Source of the DNA: Globisporangium splendens | Taxonomy: Eukaryota > Oomycota > Peronosporomycetes > Pythiales > Pythiaceae | Assembly (NCBI GenBank): GCA_006386115.1 | Contig: VFIW01000065.1 | Location: forward strand, 1-64,000 | Reading direction: 5' to 3' | DNA length: 64,000 nt | Shown here: positions 32,901-43,319 of the stretch, piece by piece | Layout of the letters: each line of letters opens with the position of its first letter | How positions within the stretch are numbered: position 1 is the stretch's first letter | Notes under the pieces: generated by a model | What the model was told of the DNA's origin: nothing | The model's input: the letters and a program-made list of their open reading frames with translations, nothing else | The model's database searches: none | Made by a program: the position numbers and the translations under genes

Positions 32901-35033
32901 ACGTTAGCAAAAGAGCCTACGAAGGTCACACTGACGAAGCCGGAGCTACAGCAAGCACTGCATTTTCACTTGGTGACAATGCGCTTGGCGTGCATGGAGG
33001 TCCAGGATGCGATGCGAGACATTGACATTGCCGGAGAAAACGTGTGGAAAGAGTTTTCCGAGCAAAACGACAAGGGGTACTTGGTGGCACCGAGTCTGTT
33101 CGATGCAACCACCAAAACGTTCTCTATCGACTGGGAGTATCTGCGTGACATCATTGAGAAGCCGCTGATTCAACCGATTTGGCCCTTTCCAGAGATCACG
33201 GAAGAGTGCCCGCAAGAGGAATGGATCTGCGTGCCGACGTATCGACGCAACGTCACGTACGTGGTCAAGGGCTTGTCCGAAACTCAAACTGTAGCTGATA
33301 TGAAAGTGGCATTCGCTGACAAAGAAGCCTGGAACAAGCATGCCAAAGCAGGCAAGTCGGCTCAGGGTAATCCAATCTTGGGTCGATGGCATACGCAAGA
33401 CCAGATCTTAGGCGCCGAGGACGACCAACCGCTGTTGTACTGCATTCAGACTCCGCCCATTGTCCCGATCATTCGTCGTGTGATGCAGCGGAATAACAGT
33501 GAGGGAAGCATTGCGCAATCGAGCACCAAGTTCAATGAACGACTGCTGATTCCGCAATATACCTCGCTTTTGCGCTTGACGAAGACGCGCTATTTTGAAG
33601 CGATCGGTATCGTGCCAGTTCTGTACGAGTTTGAGCGAAAATGTCAGATGTCCAACTTGATGGAAAAAATTGGGCTGGAGCTGGATATCAGCTTACTGGA
33701 TGATGCGACCTCAAAACCAGCGTACGAGCGTCTCGAGATTCTCGGGGATACATATTTGAAGCTGGAAACGTCGTGGTTCATGTATGAGAACCGAAAAGAC
33801 ATCACCCAAGAAGGGGACTTGACGAGGTTGCGTCGTGATATCATCCGAAATGATCGCTTGAACACGTTTGCATTAACCGCAAGGTTGCACCATTACATTC
33901 TGTATCCAGCACAGATCGAGCAGCACCCGTTTGAATTCTGGAAACCGTCATGTATGGGGAAAACACCGAAGCCTGTGGTCGCGCCATCCAAGTGGATTGC
34001 CGATGTGCTGGAAGCGATTTGCGGCGCGTACTTGCTTGGCCAAGGTGAAAAAGGGGCTCGCTATTTCTTGAAATGGATTGGTGTCAGTGTGCTGGAAGAG
34101 CCGTTCATGTTTGCGCGTCCATTTTACCCCGACTGCTTCCCGTGCGAACTCTATGACGACGACGTTATGGACAGCAACGGAGCGGACGCTCTCAATTTGA
34201 ATTTCTCGATCGCACGCTTTGAAGATCTTCCGCAGCGCTTGGTCTTGCTGCAGCAGCGACTAAAGTACACGTTCAAGAACAAACGTTTGCTCTTGGAAGC
34301 TGTCACTCACCCCACTGCCGGTCATTTAGTGCTTCTCATGGACGCCAACGCTCAAAACACCAATATCAGCAGTAGCAGTAGTAAAAAATCCAGCGCGACA
34401 AGCAAAGAGAAGATGGTCTGGAAAGGCGATTACGAGCGTCTCGAGTACTTTGGTGACGCGATCATCGAATACTTGACATTGTCGTACGCGTTCCTGGCGC
34501 ACGACAAGTGGCTCCCTGGCTCGCTTTCGCAATGGAAAAGCGCCACGATCTCGAATGATGCATTGGGGAAAACGGCGCTGGCGTGCTTTGGCGTTGATGA
34601 GTGTATCTGCGCTGGAGCTGTACGAATGGACCGAGAGACGATGCAAATCGTGGATCGCATCGAGCGCAAGTACCCGCGATCAAGAAATCCAATGAATAGC
34701 AGCCGAAGTAACTTGACGGGAACCTCCGCGCCGTTGCAATCAAAAAAGAAGAAACCCAAGCTAACTGGGACTAACCCGATGTCGCTCCCAAAGATGTTTG
34801 CTGATGTCTTTGAAGCACTTGTTGCCGCGGTGTTTTTGGATTCCGGTAAAGATCTTCAGAAAACACGCGACGTCTTCCTCGGACCCTTGCTCGACACGGT
34901 CGGGAAGGATGCGTTTGCGTACGTCTGCCACGAAAGCGGTCTCACGATCGACCATGGGAACGGCGACAACGGTGGTGACGACCAGGATGCGATCATGGAG
35001 TCCCTCTTCAGTGATGACGATGACGGTGAGTAA
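30000..35033 (+). CDS. DCL: Dicer-like ribonuclease III (helicase, dimerisation domain, tandem RNase III)
   Basis: 1677 residues in one uninterrupted exon. Order: helicase domain 1 with Walker A APQRIGKT (about residue 23) and a motif II reading VIEETEH (about 163) where Dicers have DECH; helicase domain 2 (about 470-580; RAWVFLQRRAHCRVVADYL); a Dicer dimerisation (DUF283) domain (about 766-830; ELKLPMSLGIKKK, FKACQELIKKGLLD); a PAZ-like region (about 960-1200). RNase IIIa (about 1242-1360) has ERLEILGDTYLK and ADVLEAICGAYLL. RNase IIIb (about 1413-1627) has ERLEYFGDAIIE and ADVFEALVAAVFLDSG. All four acidic residues of each RNase III centre appear present, so cleavage of double-stranded RNA to small RNAs should work. 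No C-terminal dsRNA-binding domain is seen. The altered DECH box suggests weak or no ATP hydrolysis. Acts in RNA silencing. Confidence 0.92.
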   Translation: MSALHEHQQEVVAVARQQNVLLVAPQRIGKTYTASHVLREHLLMTAATSARRTAFAVAIAASESERASLYQELARVCGIPILWCDAVDEARRADSVETKPFLQVSGGKANAAAKRWETDMVWVQQQLTACLEQCQCGILVVSPKIVQILLRKQLLSMTRVSVLVIEETEHVHTTSPSFYSMLVDHLTTLDEGARPRIFATTRVPASKLNLGGVNRHALYAHIHVLTVAPVLNPAIVTAPPLFPPLLCEPFDPKVAAADDGGEPLSSSPPRYEIAVGMRDFLFGENDKKIDFIRVFRMELEMGNSAAVYDEKKRQDKVNQFIQDADSVYQHLGYWCLLKFIELELQANLKACLVDDDQNVNHRKKRQQETTRSAKTGGINDDENEEGEVDEGEDMQSNEDESGGAQSDLLAELIASKMDLDETTQQKVRPILKLISWLDAQTKKLGVRHATPRLIKTAEVVRSRLHNGGHDKRAWVFLQRRAHCRVVADYLTVCLADIGLPPCCCMLGNSHARVSGSLHFSSFLKVVTMFAQCKTNVMVTTSIAKKSQKQRMEPPLCDLVVVMDELLEANKLFEFGKRAHPVTGVVKYVTPNTPSDFKKFDALVKKMHEFVQMEEEQQRAQQMQNQNAMAGNGAAMSGAMSDAGDNAAANINAQSQNNMLPGRLQVVPREVTPANPNEIVNRDTGAVLNLANSVACLSKFCDTLPGLDTYDQRPQYTVKRHPVSSGMSLAAKQYKKKKLKYNSKLYDKIDDCRADADAKATKDSTADDDNRFQFAAELKLPMSLGIKKKLASHKVSTVAEAKGIVAFKACQELIKKGLLDRHFRSKLIEDQTATIHGSDKDDVHDAATGVKRADGDADDTTIIDADDHSSQNRKLADLSTQNSYDLPPVSAAELSLIPIRSLLRGETNDLSSSPTSVESESVTMCFYGLTGVRFAILATKPLYTGNTNTGWRYDFATSDVMEPVLRPVTLAKEPTKVTLTKPELQQALHFHLVTMRLACMEVQDAMRDIDIAGENVWKEFSEQNDKGYLVAPSLFDATTKTFSIDWEYLRDIIEKPLIQPIWPFPEITEECPQEEWICVPTYRRNVTYVVKGLSETQTVADMKVAFADKEAWNKHAKAGKSAQGNPILGRWHTQDQILGAEDDQPLLYCIQTPPIVPIIRRVMQRNNSEGSIAQSSTKFNERLLIPQYTSLLRLTKTRYFEAIGIVPVLYEFERKCQMSNLMEKIGLELDISLLDDATSKPAYERLEILGDTYLKLETSWFMYENRKDITQEGDLTRLRRDIIRNDRLNTFALTARLHHYILYPAQIEQHPFEFWKPSCMGKTPKPVVAPSKWIADVLEAICGAYLLGQGEKGARYFLKWIGVSVLEEPFMFARPFYPDCFPCELYDDDVMDSNGADALNLNFSIARFEDLPQRLVLLQQRLKYTFKNKRLLLEAVTHPTAGHLVLLMDANAQNTNISSSSSKKSSATSKEKMVWKGDYERLEYFGDAIIEYLTLSYAFLAHDKWLPGSLSQWKSATISNDALGKTALACFGVDECICAGAVRMDRETMQIVDRIERKYPRSRNPMNSSRSNLTGTSAPLQSKKKKPKLTGTNPMSLPKMFADVFEALVAAVFLDSGKDLQKTRDVFLGPLLDTVGKDAFAYVCHESGLTIDHGNGDNGGDDQDAIMESLFSDDDDGE

Positions 35034-35321
35034 GCGCAATAGCTTTCAAGAAGTATGTGTGCACAACCTCGTGCCGTGACTTGTAGACGATCAACTCCAG
35101 GCGATACCTTTGTGTTTGACTGCGCAGCAAAGTTGCAGGAAACGGACATGTCTGCTCTGCATGGGGCGTATTTGCTTGCACTAAATAAAACGCATGATCC
35201 GGTGCGTGTTTTGCCTGGGTTCTCTCGAAACAGTCGCAACGACCGGTCACAGCGGCCAAGTCCAAGCGTGCTCCCAGCTTTTTGCTCCGACAAAACGATT
35301 CTCTCTCCACGCGCGTCGACG

Positions 35322-36278
35322 ATGCTTCGCATCTCTATCCGCGACAAGTTGTTCTTGTTCACAGCGATCTCAGGAGCGCTTTTCGTGTATGTACTATCAC
35401 AACGCCCCGTGCTCGAGTTCCATGAGCTCAGCAAGTTGCTTCCAGCGATGTCGTCGTCATCCTTCAAGGACCAGACGGGGTTTCTCAATGCGCTTCGCTG
35501 GCTCGAGAATCTGCATACTCCGCAAGACCTCGAGATGATCATCCAAATGGTGATGAAAAGCCCGGCAGTAGCAAACGAAGCCATCGAACCGAGTGACGAG
35601 CAATCCAAGTTTCCTCGCAACGCATCGTCGTCGACATCGTATTTCGGCTTTGCGTCAAATTCAAACAGTGTTGCTCCATCGCTTCTCATGCGCTTGACCG
35701 ACATCATCGCGTGCGAAATGTATGTGCGCTGCAGCAAGATGCTGCTGCAATGTGGACTTGTGCTCTTCCTGTACCAACTGAAGACGATGTCTCGACGCCG
35801 CGCAATGACGACGATGAGTTTGTGCATGCTGGTTCTTATCTGCTGGAGAATGACGCAATCCTGTCTTCAAGAAATGTTCTCATTACGGCGGACGTCGACT
35901 GCAGCAGGACAAAGCGATAAACCGAAGAAACACGATGAAGCGATCGCATTGAAAGCGGCGTTCCTCAGCACTTTGTTCCTGTTGCGATACGCAGGAATGG
36001 CGATCGTGAATTTCGTCATCGGACGGGCATACCAAGTGCATTTCTGTGAGCCATGGCCAGAGACTTGGAAACGCATCCCGCAGTACATCAGCTCCAAGAA
36101 CCTCATCGTCAGCACGTTCTACTTTGCATCGAGTTGTGTGGCGTTCATGTGTTTCACATGCACTGCGTTGCGCTCGTTGTCTGAGGCTGCATTGCACTTC
36201 GAAAGCCTCGCACTCGCATGCTCATTGGTGCACGCCGTGTACTATCGACTCGCGCGCGAGAAGCAGAAGGGCTCGTAA
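35322..36278 (+). CDS. Multi-spanning membrane protein of unknown function
   Basis: 318 residues from the ATG at 35322 (MLRISIRDKLFLFTAISG). The frame stays open back to about 35055 with other possible ATGs (e.g. 35148), but that part lacks hydrophobic or protein-like character. About five to six hydrophobic spans: FLFTAISGALFVYVLS, MLLQCGLVLFLYQL, MTTMSLCMLVLICW, LKAAFLSTLFLLRYAG, STFYFASSCVAFMCFTC and a weaker last one. Spans 1 and 2 are separated by a Ser/Asn-rich loop. No family recognised. It begins 289 bases after Dicer on the same strand. Function unknown; coding status is likely from length and regular spans. Confidence 0.65.
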   Translation: MLRISIRDKLFLFTAISGALFVYVLSQRPVLEFHELSKLLPAMSSSSFKDQTGFLNALRWLENLHTPQDLEMIIQMVMKSPAVANEAIEPSDEQSKFPRNASSSTSYFGFASNSNSVAPSLLMRLTDIIACEMYVRCSKMLLQCGLVLFLYQLKTMSRRRAMTTMSLCMLVLICWRMTQSCLQEMFSLRRTSTAAGQSDKPKKHDEAIALKAAFLSTLFLLRYAGMAIVNFVIGRAYQVHFCEPWPETWKRIPQYISSKNLIVSTFYFASSCVAFMCFTCTALRSLSEAALHFESLALACSLVHAVYYRLAREKQKGS

Positions 36279-36710
36279 CAAAAACGCTCCAACAAAATCT
36301 TGGCTATGGATATCAAAAGTAGTAGGTAGCTCATTCATGCAGTTTATAGGTTGTCCCTTGTACACAAGGGCCATGAACCTCATATACAAATGCAATTTTT
36401 CCTACACACACATACCATGATTTCTAGTCTGCTCGCCGCTTCTTCTTCCTCTTTTATCTTCATTTTTATGTCCAGCTTTCGATGATCTTCCATGCACCAC
36501 TTTCGTTTCGCAAAACAATACCGCGCTTGGTTGCTCACGCTGTTAGCCTCGAACACGCTCACGATATATTATCAGCGCTTTCGACCCACCATTGTAATTT
36601 GCTCGTAGGAATCATGCGTTCCCGACGACGCTATCTATTGCAGCATTTTGCTTGATCGAAAGCGACGCAGGTATCAAAAGCTGGTTTACCTGGTTTTCTC
36701 GACTCTCGGC
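36279..36710. other. Convergent spacer between the membrane protein and SERCA
   Basis: Holds the 3' ends of two convergent genes. AT-rich with no gene-like ORF. Confidence 0.4.
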
Positions 36711-39700
36711 TTACTGGTGCTTCTTGTCGGCTGCAAGACGCGCCTCTAATTCACGCGCGTGAATACGACGACCGACGAACTTCAAGACTTCGTCAATGAG
36801 AATCACAGGAAGCGAGAAGGCCAAAACCACGAGCCACTCGTTGAAGTCCAATGGCGTCACGCTGAAGGTGTCCGCCAAGACGTCCACGTAAAGGATGACG
36901 AAGTGCATACCGAAAGACACCACCATGGCAACGAGCAAGTAAGGGTTCGACCATGGAGGCATCGTGATCAAGCTACCGTCTTCCGAAAGAGCATTCAAAG
37001 CGTTGAACATTTCAATCGCAACCAACACCGAAAGCGAAAGGGTCGACGCGCTCTTCTTCCCCTCCGTGAAGTACTTGCAAGGGTCCGACGAGAAATCCAT
37101 GCCGTCAAAGTTGTTGACCTTGAAGTCCTTCCATTCGTGGCACTTCGTCCAGTGCGTCAACTGCTCAAACGTGATGAGAGTGTGACCATCACCCGACGCA
37201 TCGTAGAACACGTACCAGTACGCAAACACACCGACACACGCAAGACCGACGTAGATACCGACAACCATGTAGCGGAAGAACACCCAGCCGTTGATCAGCA
37301 CATCATCGCTGCGACGTGGTGGCTTCATCATGATATCCTTGTCAGGTGGGTTGAACCCAAGAGCGGTGGCAGGAGGACCATCAGTCACAAGGTTCACCCA
37401 CAAAAGTTGCACTGGAATCAAACCTTCTGGAAGACCCAGAGCAGCCGTGAAGAAAATCGCAGCCACTTCACCAATGTTGGACGAAATCAAGTAGCGAATG
37501 AAAGCTTGCATGTTGTTGTAGATGGCGCGACCTTCCTCGACCGCAGACACAATCGTGGCAAAGTTGTCATCGGCCAACACCATGTCAGCAGCTTGCTTGG
37601 CGACTTCGGTACCAGTGATGCCCATCGCAATACCGATATCCGCTTGCTTCAATGCTGGAGCGTCGTTCACACCATCACCGGTCATCGCAGTCACTTCACC
37701 TTGCTGCTTCAACATCTTCACAAGTTGCTGCTTGTGCTTTGGCTCAGTTCGAGAGAAGACCATGCCATTTCCACTTTTCTCCATCAAGTATTCGATTTGC
37801 TTGGCCTCAGGAAGAGCAAAGAATTCAGCGCCAGTGAACGATTTGTGCGACACATCCTCCGTATCAGTGAAAACACCAATCTTGCGGCAAATACTCTCAG
37901 CAGTCAACTTGTTGTCGCCAGTGATAACAATCACTCGGATTCCAGCGGTGTGGCAAGTTTCAATCATTGGCCGCACTTCAGGACGGGGAGGATCCAACAT
38001 GCTCGCCAAGCCCACAAAGGTCAAACCAGACTCAATCGCAGCAAACTTCTCGGTATTCTCCAACAACTTGTGGGCTGGGTGGTGACGGTCGCCGTCGTAC
38101 GATGCCAACTCGCCGAGGTCCTCCTTCTTGGCCAACGCGAGACAACGAAGCGACTTGCGAGCAAGGTTGGACACCTGAGCCAGAATCACTTGGCGTCCCT
38201 CAGCACTCAATTTCTTGACGCTCCCATCAGCCAACTGAATGTTGGCGCAACGATCAAGAAGACCTTCTGGCGCACCCTTCACAAACAAAACGTTTTGGTG
38301 CGCAGTCGAAGAACGAGTAGCTGGACCAGACGATTGACCGGTCTTCGAGCACAGAACCGACATGGACTTGCGATCACGAGAGAACTCCAAAATCGCCAGC
38401 TTCTTGTTCTGCTCTTGCCAGTACTCGTTGCAGAACTGAACAGCCTTGGCTGGGTCCGATTTTTGAAGGGACATGAACTCAGCTTGCTTCGCAGCATCGT
38501 CTGGCAGACCAATCTTTTCAACCAGAACCTTGAGAGCAGCCTCCGTTGGTTCTCCCACACGCACGTACTTTCCATCCTTGTACTCAATCGCAGATTCGTT
38601 ACAGAGAGCGCAGATCTTCGCGAGCGAGGAAACAGTTGTCTTGAACTGGGACAATGGAGCACCCTCGATCTTACCAATTGGAGCGTAAGTGTGGCCTTCC
38701 ACATCGTACGTGATAAGTTCAGTGTCCGACTTGCCTAGGTGCGAGAACGTCACACACGACATTTCGTTCGTGGTCAAAGTACCAGTCTTGTCCGAGCAAA
38801 TCACCGAAGTGCAGCCGAGCGTTTCCACGGATGGGAGCTTACGCACAATCGCATTCTTCTTCGCCATCTTACGCGTACCAAGAGCAAGACACGTCGTGAT
38901 GACAGCCGGGAGACCTTCAGGGATAGCAGCCACAGCGAGAGCAACAGCGATCTTGAAGTAGTAAATGCACCCCTTCAGCACAGATCCATGGGATGGATCA
39001 AAGAAGTTCTTGTAGTTGATGATCCACACAACGAGACACACGATACCGATAACCTTCGAAAGGAGCTCACCAAATTCATCCAGCTTCTTCTTCAACGGAG
39101 TCGATTCTTCGTCGTCAGCAGCTTCTTGAACCGACTGCTGAATCTTACCAATCTCAGTCTTCATTCCAATTTCCGTCACCACACCACGACCAAGACCGTT
39201 GACGACCACCGTTGTGGCGAACAGCAAGTTCGTCTTCGCTTGGATGACATTTTCAGTTCCCTTTGGAAGAGCGTCAATTTCCTTGTTCACCGAGGTACTT
39301 TCACCCGTCATCTGAGCTTGCTCAACACGGATAGCAGTGGTCTTCATGGAAATCAAACGGATATCCGCTGGCACCTTGTCACCAACACGGATCTCCACAA
39401 TATCACCAGGCACGAGCTCACGGGCTGGGACCGTGACCATCTCGCCGTCACGCAACACACGCGCGTTTTCTGGTTGCAAGTCCTTCAACGCATCCAACGC
39501 CGCTTCGGCGTTCGACTCTTGCCACACACCCACAATAGCATTCAGCACCAGGATTACCAAAATAACCAACGGTTCCACATACGCCGAAATGCCTTCTTCT
39601 TCGCCTCCTTCAAAGTACGCGAGAACAAAGGACACGGCCGCAGCGCCCAACAAGATCTTCACCAGCGCGTCATCGAACTGTTCCAACACCAACTTCCACA

Positions 39701-40006
39701 ACGGCGTTCCTTCTTCCTTGTCGAGTTCGTTGAACCCGTGCACAGCACGCTGCTTCTCCACCACGTCCGCGCTCAAACCTTTTTCTTCAACCACATTGAA
39801 GTGCTTGAGCACAGCCGCCGGCGTTTCCTATAAGCAAAAGAAATGGAAGAGATCCATACAAGAGAATGAATACGTGGCTCTGCAGACACATCCGCAGTTT
39901 GTCTTCAACTAGAAAAGACAGAGCCCAGGGATCGCCATGATGCGGACATCATTCGATAGCGGAGACGCGCACGTACCAGCTCGTAGCGCATGTGTGCGTC
40001 GCTCAT
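36711..40006 (-). CDS. SERCA: SERCA-type Ca2+-transporting P-type ATPase
   Basis: Two minus-strand exons, 40006-39977 (ten codons, [10 protein letters not shown]) and 39827-36711, give 1048 residues, close to animal SERCA length. The intron (GTACGT donor, TATAG acceptor) is 149 bases; the short first exon was found because the long frame has no ATG at its N-terminus and homology begins before it. Motifs: TGES in the actuator domain, phosphorylation site [11 protein letters not shown], nucleotide-site [12 protein letters not shown], hinge [12 protein letters not shown], and calcium-site helices M4 ([12 protein letters not shown]), M5 (NIGEVAAIF) and M6 ([13 protein letters not shown]). The liganding Glu, Asn and Asp are all present. 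It pumps cytosolic calcium into the ER at the cost of ATP. The C-terminus ([16 protein letters not shown]) carries no KKXX signal. Confidence 0.96.
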
Positions 40007-40647
40007 GTCGTCTTGGTCGATTCCGCACGCGGTTTGTGCTGTCGCCCCAAGTCGTTCTTCGCTTTTCTTTCCCCCTTCGCGTTTCCGTTTGGGTGCAGCG
40101 GGGTTTCCCTTGTGTGAGGGCAGGTGCGCAGCCTGTCCACGCCAAAACCGAAGGGGGAGGCTGCTCCGAGATTCTCGTTCGATTTCTCCAATTCAATTCT
40201 GAATCGCGGCACTGCTTACATACAAAAGTGAAGTGCAAATGGGTTGAGTTGAATTATGGAAAATGAATTGGAGAGACGCGCACTTAAGCGTCGGCACAAA
40301 GCTCCACGTGGACACTTGCGCGCTCCTGTCACAACTCGTCGCCTCATTTAAATCACTACATCAGATTTTGCGGTGGACTTTTGTTCTAGAATGTGCAAGC
40401 CGAGCCGAGCCGAGCCTTCCAGCTTGTTTGATGCGACAAATACGGAGAGGAAATCTCGGAGGCAGGACACAAGCAGGATGTGTATGAGCCAGTGTGCTGG
40501 ATTGTCCACATGCCAATCGCACAAAATTCATCCGACAATCGCCATTTTGCTGTTGTTCTCGAGGTTCATATTGACACGTGCTTTGATTTCCCATCTGATA
40601 GTAGTAACAAAAAACGCTGCTTGGTGTCGCTCGTGGATAGTCTCAGA

Positions 40648-41013
40648 CTACGTATCATACAAACAACCAGTGAATTCTCGCCTTTCAGATGGCGCGTCCA
40701 CCATTCTGCGGCTGGACCACAGCAGCAGTCGCACACAGAAACGATCAGCCAGAGCTTTTGGTCGCAGTTGAAGTGCAGCAAACATCCAGAAAATGAGGTA
40801 TCTCGTGCCTTGTGCTATTTTCTCCATGAAAAGCTGCTTTGTTTGCAAATGCTCAGCACACTCGAAATGCAGGAATGCCACATCCAATGCATTCAATTCA
40901 GTCCATTCAGGCGGTAATGACCCGAGCAAAAGAAGCAAATCCAATGGAAGGATCAACGAAAGCAAGCAGCATAACACACGCACAATGAACCTGCAAGGCG
41001 TCTTCTCCTCCAT
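40648..41013 (-). CDS. Doubtful small hydrophobic protein
   Basis: From an in-frame ATG at 41013 it encodes 121 residues: MEEKTPCRFIVRVLCCLLSL then ILPLDLLLLLGSLPPEW, i.e. a strong signal-anchor or signal-peptide-like start, followed by a hydrophilic part with two Cys. No family recognised and no conserved neighbour. A chance ORF is quite possible; listed because the N-terminal hydrophobic run is unusually clear. Confidence 0.25.
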   Translation of the reverse strand: MEEKTPCRFIVRVLCCLLSLILPLDLLLLLGSLPPEWTELNALDVAFLHFECAEHLQTKQLFMEKIAQGTRYLIFWMFAALQLRPKALADRFCVRLLLWSSRRMVDAPSERREFTGCLYDT

Positions 41014-41877
41014 TTCCGCGCTTTTTCGCTGCTCAGCCTCATGAAGCGGTGCGCGCTGCTGCTTCACAGAGAGAGGAACTTCAATTCCGATGTGCAAAAC
41101 GGATGGTCGCCGAGCGCGTCGCCGAGCGCGTCGCTTGATGGAAAGGATCAAAAACTCAGGTCAGTCTTTCGAAGGATCACGACTGCGAAACCGCTGAAGC
41201 GAGCACTTTGCTGGTGAAGCGTGTGCAGCTCGCATTGCTGGTTCAAATCCAATGCCCCCTCTGCGTCCTCATGCGCCGACAATTTAACGACCGCGAAGCT
41301 TCTTCCTTCATTGTGTTCATCATGGTGTATCGCAAAGATCCCCATTGGATCTTCTCCCATGTTGTTTCTCTTTTACTACCAATCACCGACCGTAGTCAGT
41401 GGTTCAAGTTGTCTTTGAGCCAATCATATGTCGACTCAGAGAGATGGGTTCACTTTTTTTCGCATTTGACGGACAAATTGGGAAGCGGTGCAAAAAAGAG
41501 CAGTTTTGGAGGCGCTGCGAAAAAGATACAGGTTTCTTTGAAGGTTGGCTTGACGCAAGGCGGAACAGGCACTGACTGCTGTTGGAAATTCCACCCTGCA
41601 GCTCACATTTGTTCAGCTTTTTTCCCAAAGCAAATTTTACTGGAGAGACGGTGGGCTTATATAGGCAGTAAGTGGGCTTGACAGCCTTCCTTCATTGTTC
41701 CTGGTGGCTGCTCGCTCTCCGACTCGGTTGCTCTTGCTGCTTTATAAATCCGTACATGTTCACCAGAAAAATGGGACTGCGTCAGTCTGAACCAACTTTT
41801 TTTAACGCGTCTGCGCTTTCTTTACAGATCAAAAATCTGAGATCATTTGGCACAGTAAATGATGCAAAACTTCAAAG

Positions 41878-41921
41878 CTCTCTCTCGCTCTCTCTCTCTC
41901 GCTCTCTCTCTCTCGCTCTCT
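41878..41921. repeat. (TC)n-rich microsatellite with GC interruptions
   Basis: TCTCTC blocks are broken every 10-12 bases by CGC. It is non-coding as far as can be seen. Confidence 0.7.
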
Positions 41922-42776
41922 GCACGTGCGTTCTCTTTCTTTGTACCGTATCGCCACTTCAAACCAGCAAAAGAAGAAGAAAAAACACGCAGCAAGCTCG
42001 TAAATCAACTAGAATCAATCAAGCTACTTTCTTGTCGTGCACGCACGAAAGCCAAAATGCGCATAGGGTGAGACTGCCGACTTGGATCCCAATTGCGGAA
42101 AAGCCGATGGAGCTTGCTTGCATGATGAATGAACCAACTGATCGACTGCAAATGTCTCCATGACTCGGCTTCCCCCATCTTCACTTCAAGCGAGGCGTCA
42201 GTGCGGCAACCATATTGACTGGCGGAACGCAGAGACGGACAAACGTCGCAGGGGATAATGCATGAGGAGCAGCGGGAAGACGATCCAGGCCAATCCCACA
42301 GATTGCCGATCCACAAGCGAGCTTAATTGACGGCGCGTTTGCGTTTGCAGATGCGTGTGATGTACCTATCTGCTCCATCCTCACACTCCATTTCAGAAAA
42401 GGCGAGTTGACTTGCTTTCACTATGATGCCGTCAAATCGTCGCTCCACTGACGCAAGTGGTGCGTGGACCTTTTTGCCGTTTCGGTTTGTGGGTCACGCC
42501 GAGGTTTTTAATCGTGAAGTGCTTGGTTTTTTGTGTGTTGTGCAGGCAACAAACAGAGTGCGTGCCCTTCCCCTTCCTTTTTACCTCATTCATTCCCCCC
42601 CTTTCTCCCTCCGCCCTGTCGCTTTTCCGCTTACTTGAAAAAGCGCGGCTGCCTTGGCTTCACACACACACACATGGTCAAGCAGCCACAGATACAGCGA
42701 AACCAACCTATTCAGTTGGAAATTTCACTCGACACGCGCAAGCTCTAGGCATTTCTATCATTATTCTTAGCAGAAA

Positions 42777-43319
42777 ATGGTGAACAGCAACAAGGAATAC
42801 CAGAAACCCGCGAGACGCGCCTTCCGCTCCGAGTCGATGCCGGTGTACGCGGTGTCGACTGCGTCGTCGTTCGCGGTTGCTCCTGTGAAGAAGAGCGTCG
42901 AAGAGAGGGGTCGTCTGCGCAAGTTGGTGTCGCTGAGCTACTACCAGGGCAAGGTCAAGAAGTGGTTCCACCGTGAAGATCGCGACACGATCGTGTGCGA
43001 GGAAGACGAAGAAGCGTTCCGCCGCGCGAATCTGTACGAGATTGACGAATTTGACGGATCGGACGAACGCGAACTCAAGAGACGAGAGACAGCAGCCAGC
43101 GCCTACTCGACGTGGTTGGACTCGAGCTCGTCGGGTGTTTTGGTGATGCAGCGTCAGAACTCGACGACGAGCACGGAATGTGAGAGTGACTACGAGCCGA
43201 GCAAGGAGCAGCGATGGTGTACGAACTGTGCCAAGTGCTTCCAGCGGCGGTTGAGCCATTACGATCAATTTTGCGGGTTGGACTGCAAGACGGCGCACCG
43301 CTTCCGCCTTCTCGCCTGA
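42777..43319 (+). CDS. Small protein with C-terminal Cys cluster, unknown function
   Basis: 180 residues, ATG in the context GAAAATGGTG. The sequence TATTCTTAG six bases before may be a 3' splice site of a leader intron. The N-terminal half is basic (RRAFRSESMPVYAVSTASS; LRKLVSLSYYQGKVKKWFHR), the middle acidic. The end has CTNCAKCFQRRLSHYDQFC followed by GLDCKTAHRFRLLA, i.e. C-x2-C-x2-C then C-x3-C, which could bind one zinc ion in a MYND/FCS-like way. It looks like one of the small oomycete-specific zinc proteins, but I know no name for it. Confidence 0.65.
   Translation: MVNSNKEYQKPARRAFRSESMPVYAVSTASSFAVAPVKKSVEERGRLRKLVSLSYYQGKVKKWFHREDRDTIVCEEDEEAFRRANLYEIDEFDGSDERELKRRETAASAYSTWLDSSSSGVLVMQRQNSTTSTECESDYEPSKEQRWCTNCAKCFQRRLSHYDQFCGLDCKTAHRFRLLA

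Larger units (their letters stand above)
40007..42776. other. Long intergenic stretch with one weak ORF
   Basis: Upstream region of SERCA on the left and of the 42777 gene on the right. Contains the doubtful ORF 40648-41013 (separate entry), a TATATAGG at about 41657, a (TC)n run at 41878-41921 and a duplicated CGCCGAGCGCGT near 41110-41130. No other gene supported. Confidence 0.4.

Noticed and set aside
36759..39833. Long plus-strand ORFs (659 and 364 codons) opposite SERCA
   Set aside because: Mirror frames of a highly biased coding sequence; SERCA motifs on the minus strand are unambiguous.
41228..41250. GGTTCAAATCC resembling a tRNA T-loop
   Set aside because: Flanking bases do not form a T stem, acceptor stem or anticodon arm.
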